Shown here: one piece after another, positions 36,001 to 43,445 of the stretch
How the letters are laid out: each line of letters opens with the position of its first letter
Numbering within the stretch: the stretch's first letter is position 1
Assembly: GCA_905178155.1 (NCBI GenBank)
Contig: CAJINV010000012.1
Span: 1,244,492-1,308,491, forward strand
DNA length: 64,000 nt
Direction: 5' to 3'
Origin: Amoebophrya sp. A120
Lineage: Eukaryota > Sar > Dinophyceae > Syndiniales > Amoebophryaceae
Translations under genes and position numbers: made by a program
The notes under the pieces: generated by a model
The model's database searches: none
What the model was told of the DNA's origin: nothing
The model's input: only the letters and a program-made list of their open reading frames with translations

Positions 36001-39000
36001 GCGTTGCTTCACTATGCAAAAAGCCCCACACTTGTCACGCAAGGACAGCGGAGCAAAGTGCTGAAACCCACCAAGCAGATGCTTGCGCTTTCGTCTCTTA
36101 GCTTTGATCTATGCTGCTCTTTCCGCTTATATTTCATGCAGTTTGCACTTTCTATTTTTCATTTGCGCTTCTGTGTTTGCGGCCTCTACTTCCGCTGGGG
36201 GTGCTCGAGTCTCAGGAGCTGGCTCCACCGATAAACCACTGGCATTGAAACGATAAGCCGCTTAATAAAGCGAGAAGCCGCCGAAAGTGGGGACCCGCTT
36301 AAAGCGGGGAGCCGCTGAAAGCGGAGGAACCGCTGGGGGCGGAGAACCGCTGAAAGCCGGTAACCGGTGACAGCGGGCTACCGCTGAAAACGCGCATCCG
36401 CTGGAAGCGGGCCACCGCTGAAAGCGGGGAACCCGAGCGGGCAACCGCTGAAAGCCGCGAAGGCATGGCTTCCCATTTTTCGCGCCTCCCCGCTTCCAGC
36501 GGTTGTCCGCCCGCTGCCAGGGGTCTATCGGTGGAGTCTGCTGAGACTCGACCACCCCCGACGGCAGCAGCGTGCTGGCGTCTGTCTCCCCCTGGTTGTT
36601 CCTATGGGGCCCCGCATTTGGACAGAGACAGGAGCGGGCGGTCTCCGCCAATAACCTAGGGCGCGCGAGTGCCACCATCGTGGTATCCTGGATAAAAACG
36701 GAGGCTGTGACTCCGCCCCGAAGCTGCGAGGCCCAGAAAAAACGCAGTGGCGGTAAAGGCGTGCCTGATATTACTTACGTAGCAGTAGCGCTGAAGCAAA
36801 GCGCAGTCGCTCCGTTTGCATTGGATAGAGCTGCCGGAAGTACATCAAACCCAGAAGCACAAAGTAGAAAAAATGGAAAGCACAAACCGCGTGAAATAAT
36901 AATAGGAGCGGAAATTATGGCCGCTGCACAGATAAAGAATAGAAAGCGCACGCGTCTGCTTTTGGGGTTTCGGCGCTTTCCGCTGCCTTTGCATGGCAAA
37001 GCTGGGGCTTTTTGCGTTTGCCTAATAAAACAACGCGGCCCGTGGGCGGACAGGGGAGAAGAGTGGGTCGACCGGTTGAGGACGGGGGAAGAGGACCGGG
37101 CCGGCCAGCCGGATTCCGCCGGTGATGTGGTTGAGTTGTCATCCGGCCGCCGGCCGGATGAGAACTCAACCGCGAAGTTCCAGATTTAGTTTGTTACCTC
37201 ACTCTAGCAGATTTTCCATCTTGACTCTGGGGTGGGGAAGTTTTTTGCTCACCATACGTGGTCAAGCTTCACGATGACCGCCTCTTCCGCAATGTTTTCC
37301 GAATCGAACGGCTGCACGCGCAGGACCAGCGACCCCGAAAACCCGCCGCACAGCTTGCTCGCCTCGAACTTCCGCCCAAACATCTGCAGCAGGAGCGTCT
37401 CGTACGCCTGGCGGTACTTGTGCTCCCCAAAAATGGTCTCCATGAGCTTGTGCAACTGAACCGAGGTGGAAGATCCCTGCCGGTCCACGCCCGTGCCGGA
37501 CCCGCCCAGCGTTCCCCCCGCGCCGAAGGCCGAATGCAGGCCATGATGCGCAGCAGTACCGGCACTGTTCCGCGTGCAGAGCGACATCACACAACTGGAC
37601 TTATACCAGGAGTAAAACGAAGTCATGTTCGTTCGCTTGTCCGTGGTGGTGAAGTATCAATTGCAAATATGTCTGGGTCTGGAAGAGTGCAGATTTTTGT
37701 CATGCTATTTTTGCATGACACAGCAGGTCTGTCATGGAAGCCCTAGCATCACATTTTTGAGAACGTTCCGCAATGCTCATTCCGCATGACAAATCCTTCT
37801 TTTTGGTGACAGGAAGTGGGCACCTTTTGCTGCCTATGCATGAGAGAATTGCGCGTGTAGTGGAGTTCGCATTACAAGTTTGGAGGACCCTTCCCGGCCC
37901 AGACATATTTGCATTTGGTATGAAGGATTCGGGCTGCGGAACCAGGTGGAGTTTGCGCAAAAACCACTCTCGTCGTTTTTGTCTACTGATTTGATGATGT
38001 AGTTCCTTGTGCTTGCTGATGTTGCATGTAGCAGGAACGAGTTGCTGCTGGTTCATCTTCGTGCCTCCTTCCTCAGATACTGGCTCCGCAACACGTTGCT
38101 GCTCAATGAGGCGTGCCTGTTCGACGCCGCGGTCCACCGCCGGAAGATCTTCATCATGTTCATGTTTCGGGCCGTAGTCGACGACTTGGTAACACACCTC
38201 GTGCTTTTGGATCACGGTGGGCAGAAAAATCCTCGACGTTGCTTTTGTTGCAGCCCCATCGGATTTTGTGGTAGATAATGTCGATGTAGTGCCGCTTTTG
38301 GTGTAGAAATGTTGATGGCCGCTTTGCATCCCGGTGTAGGAAAAAGAACTGGGTGGCCAGTAACAAACACCTTCGGCCGAGCCCCCATCGATAGTAGGCC
38401 CCGCTGCACCTCCAGCCGGTCGACCACTCGACGTAGTTGTCACCGCAAACGCGTAGTTGGTGCGCGAGGGTTGATGTGCAGCAGTGCCAGAAGAAAAGAC
38501 TCCTGCCGGCGGTCGTCCGGTCGTGGTGCTGCTGATATTAGAAGAAGTCCCGGCGTTGCTGGACAGCGGCTGCAGAAAGCTGCCAGTCCCTTTCGGCGCA
38601 ATCGCCTCCCGCACGACGTCTGCGTCCGTCTCGGGCAGGTCAAATTCTTCGAGGAAAAACCGGACCACCGCGTCCTCGCACGTTTCATCCGTTTTTTTCC
38701 GGATTTCAAATGCAAAAATGTCTAGGTCTGGAAGATTGCCAGGTTTGTCATGCATTTTTTGCATGACGCCTGATGCCTGTAATGCATGAAAGAGCATCGC
38801 AGATTTTTAGAGGGCTTCCTGATGCCTTCTATTCCGCATGAGAAACGCGCTCTCCGCGAAGCACAAACTGGGCTCCTCTTGCTGGTCATGCAATACAAAA
38901 TTTTTTTTGAATCCCAAAACAGCATGACAAGTTGCGACCTTCCAGACCCAGACACTTTTGCAATCCATACCGGATTTCCGGCAGCAGCTGGCTTTGATTG

Positions 39001-40484
39001 GTAAAAAACAGCCGCCCGTTGCTCGCCTGCTGGTGGGAGCGCACGAGATATCCTGATCAAAAACGTCTACACGCCAGAGTTGTCATGCAAATCTACATGC
39101 CAAAAAAGTTTCTCATGCGGAACCCTATGAGCAGCATGCTCCCGTCGCGTTTTGGGGTTTGTGATGCTAGAATCAGCATGATGTGCTAGATCTGTGATGC
39201 TTCTGAGCTAGCTTCTAAAGAGGACTACACTACGAGGACAAACTTGTCATGCCAAACAGCCAAATGTGGTTGATTTGTCTAGCAGATGTCCCATCTTGAC
39301 TCTGGTGTGGGGACGTTTTTCCTCAAGATACAAGAGTCTGGTTGTTCGCGGTTTCCAGCCGAATAGCGACCACTTCAATCACCCGCTGCAGATTTGAGGT
39401 CGTGGAGCACGGAGGTAACGCACCATCGTCTGCCGAATCTGGCGCGGCCGGGTAGAAGTTCGGTGTAAAACTATCCTCCCCCTGCTGGAATTTTCTCGCT
39501 GCCGTCGTCCCCGCCGGCCTTTTCATCTCCTGTCGCAAGAGTTTATTCTCCTGCTGTGAAACAACAAGTTGTTGTTCCACCGCCGCTTTACTCTTCGCCG
39601 TCGCATCGAGGTTCCTCTGTAAGGAGCAGTATTTCGCTTGCAACTCGTCCCAGAGCGAAGAGACCGCGTCGGTTCCTGGGGGAAAAGCGGTGGAGGGTAT
39701 TGTGAAGAAAATTTCCCCACCCCAGAGCTGTCATGCAAAATGGCATGCCTAAAAATATTTCTCATGCGCGGCCCCATGAGAGCCATTTTCTGGCGCTATC
39801 TGGAAGTTTGTGATGCTACAATCAGGATAAGGTAGTCAATTTCTGATGCGTCTACACTGCCTCAAACGGCACTACACTACGAATCCAGATTCGCCATGCA
39901 AAACAGCCACAAGTTCTGGATTTGTGTTGCAAGATCCCCATCTTGCCTCTGGAGTGGCGGTGGGGACGTTTTTACATACGATAGAGGGTGCGGTGCCCCC
40001 CTTGCGGAGGTTGCCTGGTGTCGTGTGGGTGCATTGAAATGGAAATTCGCGATGGAGGGTGCTGGCGTAGCAAGTGCAGCTCTCGGTGCGGTGTAAGTAG
40101 ATCGACAAATAATCCTTCTTTTTCTCGAGAACGAGAAAGAAGAGGAACTCCAACTCGAATCGATGCAATAAAAACAAGAAAGTTAAAACCCTGCATGGAA
40201 AAGAGCATTGATTCTCGTTCTTCATGATGCAGAACGAGAGAGCCATCATTTTTTTCTTGTTTGATAAACAGCTTACTTTTATTCTCGTGCGCGTGGTCCT
40301 CTCCACCACCAATCGATTCTGAGTCGTCCACGCGCAGAACATTTTCCGCGATCAGGAGCTGCCTCAGATCCTCCTCGCTGTCAACCCGCAACGCAAACAG
40401 TGACTTGAGTTCCCGGAGCTCCTTCCGCAGTTGCTCGTTTTGCGCCTGCAGCCGCCGGTCTTCTTGCGCGGTCATGGTCATAGT
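1..40484 (-). CDS. Giant multidomain protein: coiled coil, kinase-like, NACHT/STAND, ankyrin, triplicated module (partial at C-terminus)
   Basis: About 42 exons on the minus strand, start ATG near 40484, 3' end beyond base 1. Main exons (high to low): 40484-40266, ~40110-39984, 39697-39331, 39048-38970, 38703-37921, 37654-37257, 35584-35314, 33976-33914, 33597-33493, 33173-33083, 32839-32464, 32199-30979, 30647-30522, 30375-30339, 30076-29358, 29147-29099, 28923-28681, 28436-28376, 28107-28045, 27788-26817, 26495-25933, 25778-25219, 24958-23517, 23305-22726, 22516-22235, 21954-15367, 15089-15025, 14715-14263, 14045-9689, 9405-8849, 8569-8512, 8249-6263, 6007-5582, 5319-4890, 4606-4442, 4231-3363, 3230-3099, 2832-2779, 2499-1644, 1317-1255, 1044-754, 533-64. 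Each junction carries a short duplication, one copy of which belongs to the intron. With one copy removed the frame stays open at nearly every join I read. Two joins (near 40.1-40.27 kb and at 4607-4889) are unresolved. Ser/Thr/Gly-rich linkers separate conserved blocks. Two adjacent genes sharing a frame cannot be excluded without cDNA. Confidence 0.7.
534..753 (-). mobile_element. Family O introner
   Basis: Inverted ends GTCTCAAACGTTACAATAGA (536) and TCTATTGTAACGTGGTTTGA (726). It joins KKLLQYCTTCSS to FKQVIYCLLKG; the exact duplication is unclear. Confidence 0.6.
1045..1254 (-). mobile_element. Family D introner
   Basis: Ends CGTGTTACAGTTACACATCT and GTAACTGTGACACTTTTTTA...GATA. Flanks ACCAG/ACCAC. 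Confidence 0.75.
1318..1643 (-). mobile_element. Family C introner
   Basis: Ends AAATCCCCCCTCTCCATAC and TATGGGGAGGTGGGATTTTT. Flanking duplication TGCAG is exact. Confidence 0.8.
2500..2778 (-). mobile_element. Family B introner
   Basis: Left end TATCCCGTGTGAAAACATCT, right end GGGGACGTTTTTGATCATGA. Flanks GCGGC/CCGGC. Joins YASR to TCVFFFDD. Confidence 0.75.
2833..3098 (-). mobile_element. Family A introner
   Basis: Ends TGCAAAAATGTCTGGGTCTG and CCCAGACATTTTTGCATTTG. Exact duplication AAAGT. Confidence 0.8.
3231..3362 (-). mobile_element. Family E introner
   Basis: Short element with ends AAAAGCATCGTACTCGTAT and ATACGAGTACGATACTTTTG. Exact duplication TGGAC. Confidence 0.8.
4232..4441 (-). 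mobile_element. Family D introner
   Basis: Ends AAAAAAGTGTTACAGTTACA and TGTAACTGTAACACTTTTTT. Exact duplication GATAG. Joins FLSY to HLPNYF. Confidence 0.85.
4607..4889 (-). mobile_element. Family A introner, diverged
   Basis: Left end TGCAAATATGTCTGGGACGT, right end TTTTCAGACCCAAGAAACAT. Flanks CCGCC/CCGCT at best. The reading-frame join here is not resolved. Confidence 0.6.
5320..5581 (-). mobile_element. Family A introner
   Basis: Ends TGCAAATATGTCTGGGTCTG and CCAGACGCAGACATTTTTGC. Exact duplication GGAAC. Confidence 0.85.
6008..6262 (-). mobile_element. Family A introner
   Basis: Left end TGCAAATATGTCTGGGTCTG; right end has decayed to TTTCCAGACGTAAACATAAT. Exact duplication CAGGA. Joins RIFL to QTCANW. 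Confidence 0.8.
8250..8511 (-). mobile_element. Family A introner
   Basis: Ends TGCAAAGATGTCTGGGTCTG and CCAGACCCAGACATTTTTGC. Exact duplication CCCGA. Joins KEDRG to AWERLEGY. Confidence 0.85.
8570..8848 (-). mobile_element. Family B introner
   Basis: Left end TATCCTGAGTAAAAACGTCC; right end GGTGGGGACGTTTTTGCAAA. Flanks ATCGC/CTCGC. The adjoining exon (8512-8569) is only about 58 bases. Confidence 0.75.
9406..9688 (-). mobile_element. Family B introner
   Basis: Ends GAGCAAAAACGTCCCCACAT and GTGGGGACGTTTTTACTCAG. Flanks TCGGC/TCGGT. Confidence 0.8.
14046..14262 (-). mobile_element. Family J introner
   Basis: Ends CATAACTCCACCTCCCCCTC and GAGGGGGAGTTGTGCACTGT. Exact duplication CAGGG. Joins FGEETL to GLAHPETF. 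Confidence 0.8.
14716..15024 (-). mobile_element. Family F introner
   Basis: Ends TGAAAAATGCCCCCACCCC and TGGGGGCATTTTCCATTG. Flanks TCACT/TCACC. Confidence 0.75.
15090..15366 (-). mobile_element. Family B introner
   Basis: Near-perfect ends CCTGAGTAAAAACGTCCCCA and TGGGGACGTTTTTACTCAGG. Flanks share TGATGTT. Joins LHNNI to NVATQ. Confidence 0.85.
16440..17050 (-). other. Ankyrin repeats of the giant protein
   Basis: Around 16640-16440 the minus strand reads LTALHSAARLNAAEICQILL, then NADSFVQDANGWLPMHYACL and NSSVVHLLLQ, two clear ankyrin repeats with the TALHxAA and G-W-LPMHYAC turn motifs. A weaker unit, MIFYLAIEYSYDSFFQIL, lies near 16980-16920, and a possible extra one (RNPLHHLNIRGSAFAAEVCEWN) near 16170. 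They directly follow the NTPase, as is common for STAND proteins, where such repeats serve as ligand or partner sensors. Confidence 0.7.
21955..22234 (-). mobile_element. Family B introner
   Basis: Ends TAAAAACATCCCCACCCCAG and GGGGTGGGGACGTTTTTACA. Flanks CCGGA/CCAGA. Removing the element joins the NACHT exons in frame (KIKSG to GSDGSEN). Confidence 0.8.
22517..22725 (-). mobile_element. Family G introner
   Basis: Ends AAAAAACTGTTTCACTGTGA and CACAGTGAAACAGTTTTTTC. Exact duplication CCTGA, directly after the Walker A exon. Confidence 0.85.
23306..23516 (-). mobile_element. Family H introner
   Basis: Ends AAAAAAACTGTGTAAGTGTA and TTACACTTACGCAGCTTTTT. Flanking GTCGT on both sides. Confidence 0.75.
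24959..25218 (-). mobile_element. Family A introner
   Basis: Ends TGTAAAAATGTCTGGGTCTG and CCAGACCCAGACATATTTGC. Exact duplication TGCTC. Confidence 0.85.
25779..25932 (-). mobile_element. Family E introner
   Basis: Ends GCAAAAGTATCCTATCGTAC and GTACGAGTACGATACTTTTG. Exact duplication ACCCC. Confidence 0.8.
26496..26816 (-). mobile_element. Family C introner
   Basis: Ends GGAAAAATCCCGCCTCCCCA and TATGGGGTGGGGGCTTTTTT. Exact duplication TGCTG. Confidence 0.85.
27789..28044 (-). mobile_element. Family A introner
   Basis: Ends TGCAAATATGTCTGGGTCTG and CAGACCACCCAGACATACTT. Exact duplication GATTA. Confidence 0.85.
28108..28375 (-). mobile_element. Family A introner
   Basis: Ends TGCAAATATGTCTGGGTCTG and CCAGACCCAGACATATTTGC. 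Flanks GTGGC/GTGGT. Confidence 0.85.
28437..28680 (-). mobile_element. Family A introner
   Basis: Ends TGCAAAAATGTCTAGATCTG and CCAGACCCAGACATTTTTGC. Flanks AAAGT/ACAGT. Third family A element in 0.9 kb; intervening exons are about 60 bases. Confidence 0.8.
28924..29098 (-). mobile_element. Family I introner, intact copy
   Basis: Ends CCCACAGAAAAAAGCTGGCA and TGCCAGCTTTTTTCTGTGGG. Exact duplication GCACA. Confidence 0.85.
29148..29357 (-). mobile_element. Family D introner
   Basis: Ends AAAAAAGCGTTACAGTTACA and GTGTAACTATAACACTTTTT. Exact duplication GCCGG. Joins REAYRL to GYRDIAPW. Confidence 0.85.
30077..30338 (-). mobile_element. Family A introner
   Basis: Ends TGTAAAAATGTCTGGGTCTG and CCAGACCCAGACATATTTGC. 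Exact duplication GCTTC. Confidence 0.85.
30376..30521 (-). mobile_element. Family E introner
   Basis: Ends GCAAAAGTATCGTACTCGTA and TACGAGTACGATACTTTTGC. Flanks AACAA/AACAG. Only ~37 bases of exon separate it from the preceding element. Confidence 0.8.
30648..30978 (-). mobile_element. Family C introner
   Basis: Ends ATGAATCCCCCCTCCCCATA and GGGTAGAGGGGATTTTTCGT. Exact duplication GGAAC. Confidence 0.85.
32200..32463 (-). mobile_element. Family A introner
   Basis: Ends TGTAAAAATGTCTGGGTCTG and CCAGACCCAGACACTTTTAC. Exact duplication GTCCC. Joins FPGRD to YLIELYQ. Confidence 0.9.
32840..33082 (-). mobile_element. Family J introner
   Basis: Ends GTGCACAACAACTCGTCCCC and GGGCCAGGGAGTGTTGCGCT region (33056-33076). 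Exact duplication CCCGC. Confidence 0.8.
33174..33492 (-). mobile_element. Family C introner
   Basis: Ends GGAAAAATGGCCCCTCCCCA and TATGGGGAGGGGGGATTTTT. Exact duplication ACCAT. Confidence 0.85.
33598..33913 (-). mobile_element. Family C introner
   Basis: Ends GGAAAAATCCCGCCTCCCCA and TATGGGGAGGGGGGATTTTT. Exact duplication ACAGG. Confidence 0.9.
33977..35313 (-). mobile_element. Family M introner with GT-AG borders, hosting the retroposed insert
   Basis: Inverted ends TTCTCAACTGTTACATTCTC (near 33986) and TTGAGAATGTAACATTTGAG (near 35284). On the gene strand the intron can be read as GTATGG...CATAAG. This join gives ELAG-GACW in the kinase-like domain, so borders are well supported. Confidence 0.7.
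34187..35256 (-). mobile_element. Retroposed sequence with poly(A) tail nested in an introner
   Basis: An 11-bp duplication, CATTACAAATT, flanks it at 34176-34186 and 35257-35267. A run of 15 T at 34185-34199 is a poly(A) tail on the minus strand. These are hallmarks of target-primed retroposition. The minus strand has no long frame; the plus strand has one of 201 codons (34555-35160) that I do not recognise and treat as doubtful. Palindromes occur at 35016-35037 and near 34468-34482. Source RNA unknown. Confidence 0.7.
35825..37204. mobile_element. 1,380-bp fold-back DNA element nested inside a family B introner
   Basis: Ends are perfect inverted repeats starting GAGTGAGGTAACAAAC and extending about 80 bp, with a subterminal palindrome (GGTTGAGTTCTCATCC and its complement around GGCC). 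More diverged inverse similarity continues to about 400 bp from each end. TAG flanks both sides (35822-35824, 37205-37207), and removing the element restores the usual introner sequence. The centre is a hairpin minisatellite. No transposase reading frame was seen, so it is non-autonomous. Confidence 0.85.
36250..36480. repeat. Hairpin minisatellite
   Basis: About a dozen degenerate copies, ~17-20 bp apart, of CCGCTGAAAGCGG with a GGAA-type spacer. Each unit is itself palindromic (CCGCT/AGCGG). It sits in the middle of the fold-back element. Confidence 0.8.
37655..37920 (-). mobile_element. Family A introner
   Basis: Ends TGCAAATATGTCTGGGTCTG and CGGCCCAGACATATTTGCAT. Exact duplication TGAAG. 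Confidence 0.85.
38704..38969 (-). mobile_element. Family A introner
   Basis: Ends TGCAAAAATGTCTAGGTCTG and CCAGACCCAGACACTTTTGC. Exact duplication CCGGA. Confidence 0.85.
39049..39330 (-). mobile_element. Family B introner
   Basis: Ends AAAAACGTCTACACGCCAGA and TCTGGTGTGGGGACGTTTTT. Flanks CGAGA/CAAGA. Confidence 0.8.
39698..39983 (-). mobile_element. Family B introner
   Basis: Ends GAAAATTTCCCCACCCCAGA and GGCGGTGGGGACGTTTTTAC. Exact duplication GAGGG. Confidence 0.8.
40111..40265 (-). other. Intron near the start of the giant gene, borders uncertain
   Basis: Left of the first coding exon the gene strand enters TATCAAACAAGAAAAAAATG, contains two copies of TTCTCGTTCT-like sequence in inverse orientation, and returns to coding near 40110 (TESCTCYASTLHREF). 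A GTAAGC lies at 40272-40277 and could be a conventional donor. Confidence 0.4.
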
Positions 40485-41600
40485 CCAAGCCACAGCTCCA
40501 CCGCTGCACGCCGGACTGCGGCCCGAGACGAAACGAGAACGCAGAGCACGCTTCTACGGCTAGGGCGTCATGCTTTGGTCGAGTTACTCGAACAGTTACA
40601 GTGTCCGTATTTTCATAGGTATTTGTTCATTACCTCTCGAAGCTGCCACCCTCCTCGACTCGTTCTTAGATTCCCTCACAGAAAAAAAAAACTGAAAAAA
40701 CGGGGGGCAGAACTCGTCCGCAATGTTAGCTCTCAGGTCCCTCCCTCGTCATTGTTTAAAAAAAAACCGAAAAGCCGCCAGCCAGTTTGGAAAAAGGAGA
40801 AGGAAACGAAAAAAGAACAATTTGAATACGTGTCTCAGGACCTGCAGGCCGCAAAATGAGTCTGCAGACCACTCGTGCGCAACTTCATCGCCGTTGTAGA
40901 TCAGAGACAACCTTCGGTACATAATTGAGAAGTTTCACGCATCATACAATCGAGGGTTCTTACAGGAGCGCCGAGAAACTTGTACATTAGAAACAAGAGT
41001 TGTTTATTTTGTACATGAGAAACAGGAGTTCATTTTGGTAATGGTAAGTTGTGTACAGTACATCTTAATTCGTTAATTTTTGGGTAAAAGTACAATCAAG
41101 AAGATTAGTAAAGTACTTTTCAACAATCGTTATCGACGAATTTTTTGCCTCATCGACGAACAGGACAATTTGCCTTCAGTCGCTTTTCGCCCTAGTAATT
41201 TATCAACTGTCATACGGGTGCACTTCTTCGAATTGGGTGTTCTTGCTCTGCTGAAACAAAAGTAAAAGTTACGTTGCGATATATAAAATCAAAATGTTAT
41301 CAAGTGGATACAACATTAATTCAATAATATTTCTAGGTTCCCACCGGGCGGGGGACAGCTTGGAAATCCACTTCATTTCTACTTTCATCCTTATTCGGCC
41401 ATTCAACCATCGGGTTTACCCAGCAAACAGCGCAGGCACGGAATCTGTGAAGTTGTATTTTTGAAGATGACAGTCAGGAAGCGCGACACTCGAATCCAGT
41501 CACTTACACGACACATCACGTATGCATTTGCTCTTGGTTTTGCATGCAAACGAAAAGAGCTATTTAATACGCAATAAATACTATCTTAATCTTTTTCTAC
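40485..41600. other. Upstream/intergenic DNA, no gene assigned
   Basis: AT-rich stretch upstream of the giant gene with homopolymer A runs (40680, 40759). A 61-codon plus-strand frame at 41080-41265 has no recognisable feature. I see no introner here. Confidence 0.4.
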
Positions 41601-42043
41601 CTTCGTTGCATGGTCCACCACAAAGCCGTTGCAGGTTCAAACACGACCCCTTGCAAATGTGACAAGGAAGCGAGGGATGAAGTCGTCCGATGTCGAAAAA
41701 CCCGTTGTTTTTCAAGCGCAGTTCTTTTACCTCCTATGGTCCAGGCGTTTTATCTGGCGCTAAGTTTTCGGAGACTGTCGGTGCGAACCACCGGAAACGA
41801 AGGTGGTGCGCGGCCTGTTTATTTTTTCTTGGGTTTCATGTTGGTCAACCTTCAATCAATAGCACCATGATGTTGGGACGTCCGGGCTTCTCACCCAGAG
41901 CAGTAGGTCATGCACGACAACAAGCGAAGAGAAGCTAATCGGAGCTCCTGTTTTTTGTATTGGTCGTGTAAGTATAGTACTTGAGTACGTATCCCAACCG
42001 AAAGAAAAAAATCCCTTCAATACCTAATCACCATCGATTCGTA

Positions 42044-42180
42044 GAAGATTTTCTCAAAATTCTTCAACCGTGACCAGAATCTCGTACTCTTTATCTGCGG
42101 AAGCCAGGAGCACCAGAACAAGCTGCTGGTGACAATAACGACTCCGGTGCGAAGACGTAATTGGCAACTTCCATGGTGCT
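42044..42180 (+). CDS. Coding-like exon fragment, plus strand
   Basis: Reads KFFNRDQNLVLFICGSQEHQNKLLVTITTP, which has the amino-acid balance of real protein rather than antisense shadow. A GT follows the Pro codons, so a conventional intron could begin there. It may belong to the plus-strand gene that ends at 43946. No family recognised. Confidence 0.25.
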
Positions 42181-42474
42181 TGCCGGTGAGAGATGCTCCC
42201 GAAACTACCCCTTTCATCTTCGTTCCGATGTCGAGAGCGCGAGGGTGTGTGGCTTCTACAAGTACTGCTGCACGACCGGGTACGAAATCGATACAGTGGA
42301 CTCAGGTACCGGCGGAGCAAAGACGGAGCATCGACGCCCTGTTTTTGGAAAGAAAATGAGATGAATCACAATTATCCTCTAGTCTCTTCATCTTTTCACC
42401 GAAGTGCATTTTGACGCAAAAAGATCAACGGCCGCAAAAAAACAACAAACATAAACAAACCTGTATTCAGGTTC

Positions 42475-42775
42475 TATCCATCGATACACGACCATATCTC
42501 CATCGCCTCGACTTTGTCGCACGAGCAAACAAGAATCGTCAGGCTCGACCGCAATTGCTTCAGATTGAAAAATTGCCCGCGTTGAAACAGCTTCCGAAAC
42601 AGCGCTTGAAACTTGTCGGGAGTTGGAGTCCGTGTGGTAGTAGTACTCGAAGTGAAATGTGGAGGATGTCGTAGGCCGGACTCTGTGGAACAAAGATGTA
42701 GTGCGTCATCACCGTGCGCGAGTTTATTTTGATACAGTCATGAATTGGTAAGCTCTCGTAATTCCAATCGGTCAT
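42475..42775 (-). CDS. Coding-like fragment, minus strand, possible gene start
   Basis: An ATG at 42775 opens MTDWNYESLPIHDCIKINSR. About 80 bases on, in another frame, comes FHFEYYYHTDSNSRQVSSAV and DSCLLVRQSRGDGDMVVYRWIEPEYR. A pyrimidine-rich tract ending CACAG near 42698 could be a 3' splice site linking them. The plus strand is also open here, so strand assignment is uncertain. Confidence 0.25.
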
Positions 42776-43445
42776 TTCCGGTGGGTACTAAAAGTGAAGG
42801 ATCGAGACCGGAGAAACGGTCCTGTTGTGTGTAGTTTCTCTTTTCATTGTTTCGATTGGAGTAGTTTGTCTTTTTGATGTTTCAATCCCAATCGGAGACC
42901 ACTTTCTTGTCATGAAAAAAGATCCCATCTCAAGTGAAGAATGAATATCAAGCTGTAGAATGACGCTAAGTAACATTTTGCAAACTCTGAAAAAATTCAT
43001 ACCTTCTCCTAGTTCAACTTCTTGAAGTTCGTCAATTATGTTTCAGTCGAAACAGCGATCTTCCCCTGAAGGTGTTGTCGCCTTCAACGGCTTCCGTTGT
43101 AATCACCATAAAAATTCTCGTAACGTAGTTGTAAACCCTGCTTCTTCGAAATGCTTTGTTCTCTCCGTCAAAAATTATCTATCTGGCTGCAAGAACCGGA
43201 TAGTGCGTAGTTGTAGTTGTAAGTACCGCAGAAGTGTGTCGGGTAATAGAGCAGGTGGTTTGTCCGTCGTTTTTCAAAACTTCTCGTGCAAATCCTTCAT
43301 CATCTTGTAGTGGTGCAATAAGTTGTCGACACTGTTGGTGGCGCCTGCTCTGACTGGTGCTATAAACAGTGGTCGTAAGTAAATTCATCAGTTTTTATCG
43401 GGGAGGGGACAGTTTGTCGTTGTTCGTTGTGGATGGTAAATCGAT

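Larger units (their letters stand above)
35585..37256 (-). mobile_element. Family B introner carrying the fold-back element
   Basis: Left end TATCATTTGTAAAAACGTCC, right end GGGGAAGTTTTTTGCTCACCATA. Flanks CATGG and CGTGG. Join gives VKLDH-ASSIREEV in the kinase-like domain. Confidence 0.8.
28045..37654 (-). other. Kinase-fold phosphotransferase domain, TCAD9-like, spread over many small exons
   Basis: The N-lobe at 37400-37257 reads LCGGFSGSLVLRV followed by AVIVKLDH, a glycine-loop and VAIK-like pair. After an intron it continues IREEVKNSLKVYEVL and, at 35330-35314, FKLELAG, joined to GACWQVPEFA at 33976. The C-lobe at 31800-31650 has GHGDLNAANILVD (catalytic loop) and VWMIDFATS (metal-binding DFx), then NDLAKLEVALLFEYT. 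Near 29400-29099 come LLREAYRL and LGYRDIAPWVK. This order (GG-FSG loop, VKLD, ELAGACW, HGDLNxxNIL, IDFxxT, DLAKLE) matches, as I recall it, the APH/kinase-like domain called TCAD9 in STAND-containing conflict systems. Catalytic residues look intact, so it may be active. The substrate cannot be told. A profile search would decide the family name. Confidence 0.6.
38970..40484 (-). other. N-terminal coiled-coil region of the giant protein
   Basis: The putative first ATG is followed by a basic, heptad-like stretch (QEDRRLQAQNEQLRKEL), then a second helix around 39640-39500 (LWDELQAKYCSLQRNLDA and a Gln/Glu/Lys run). A further exon at 39048-38970 leads into FLPETD-type acidic sequence at about 38700-38600. 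Coiled coils here suggest oligomerisation. The start is chosen because the frame has no earlier in-frame ATG and the upstream DNA turns AT-rich and non-coding. Confidence 0.55.
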
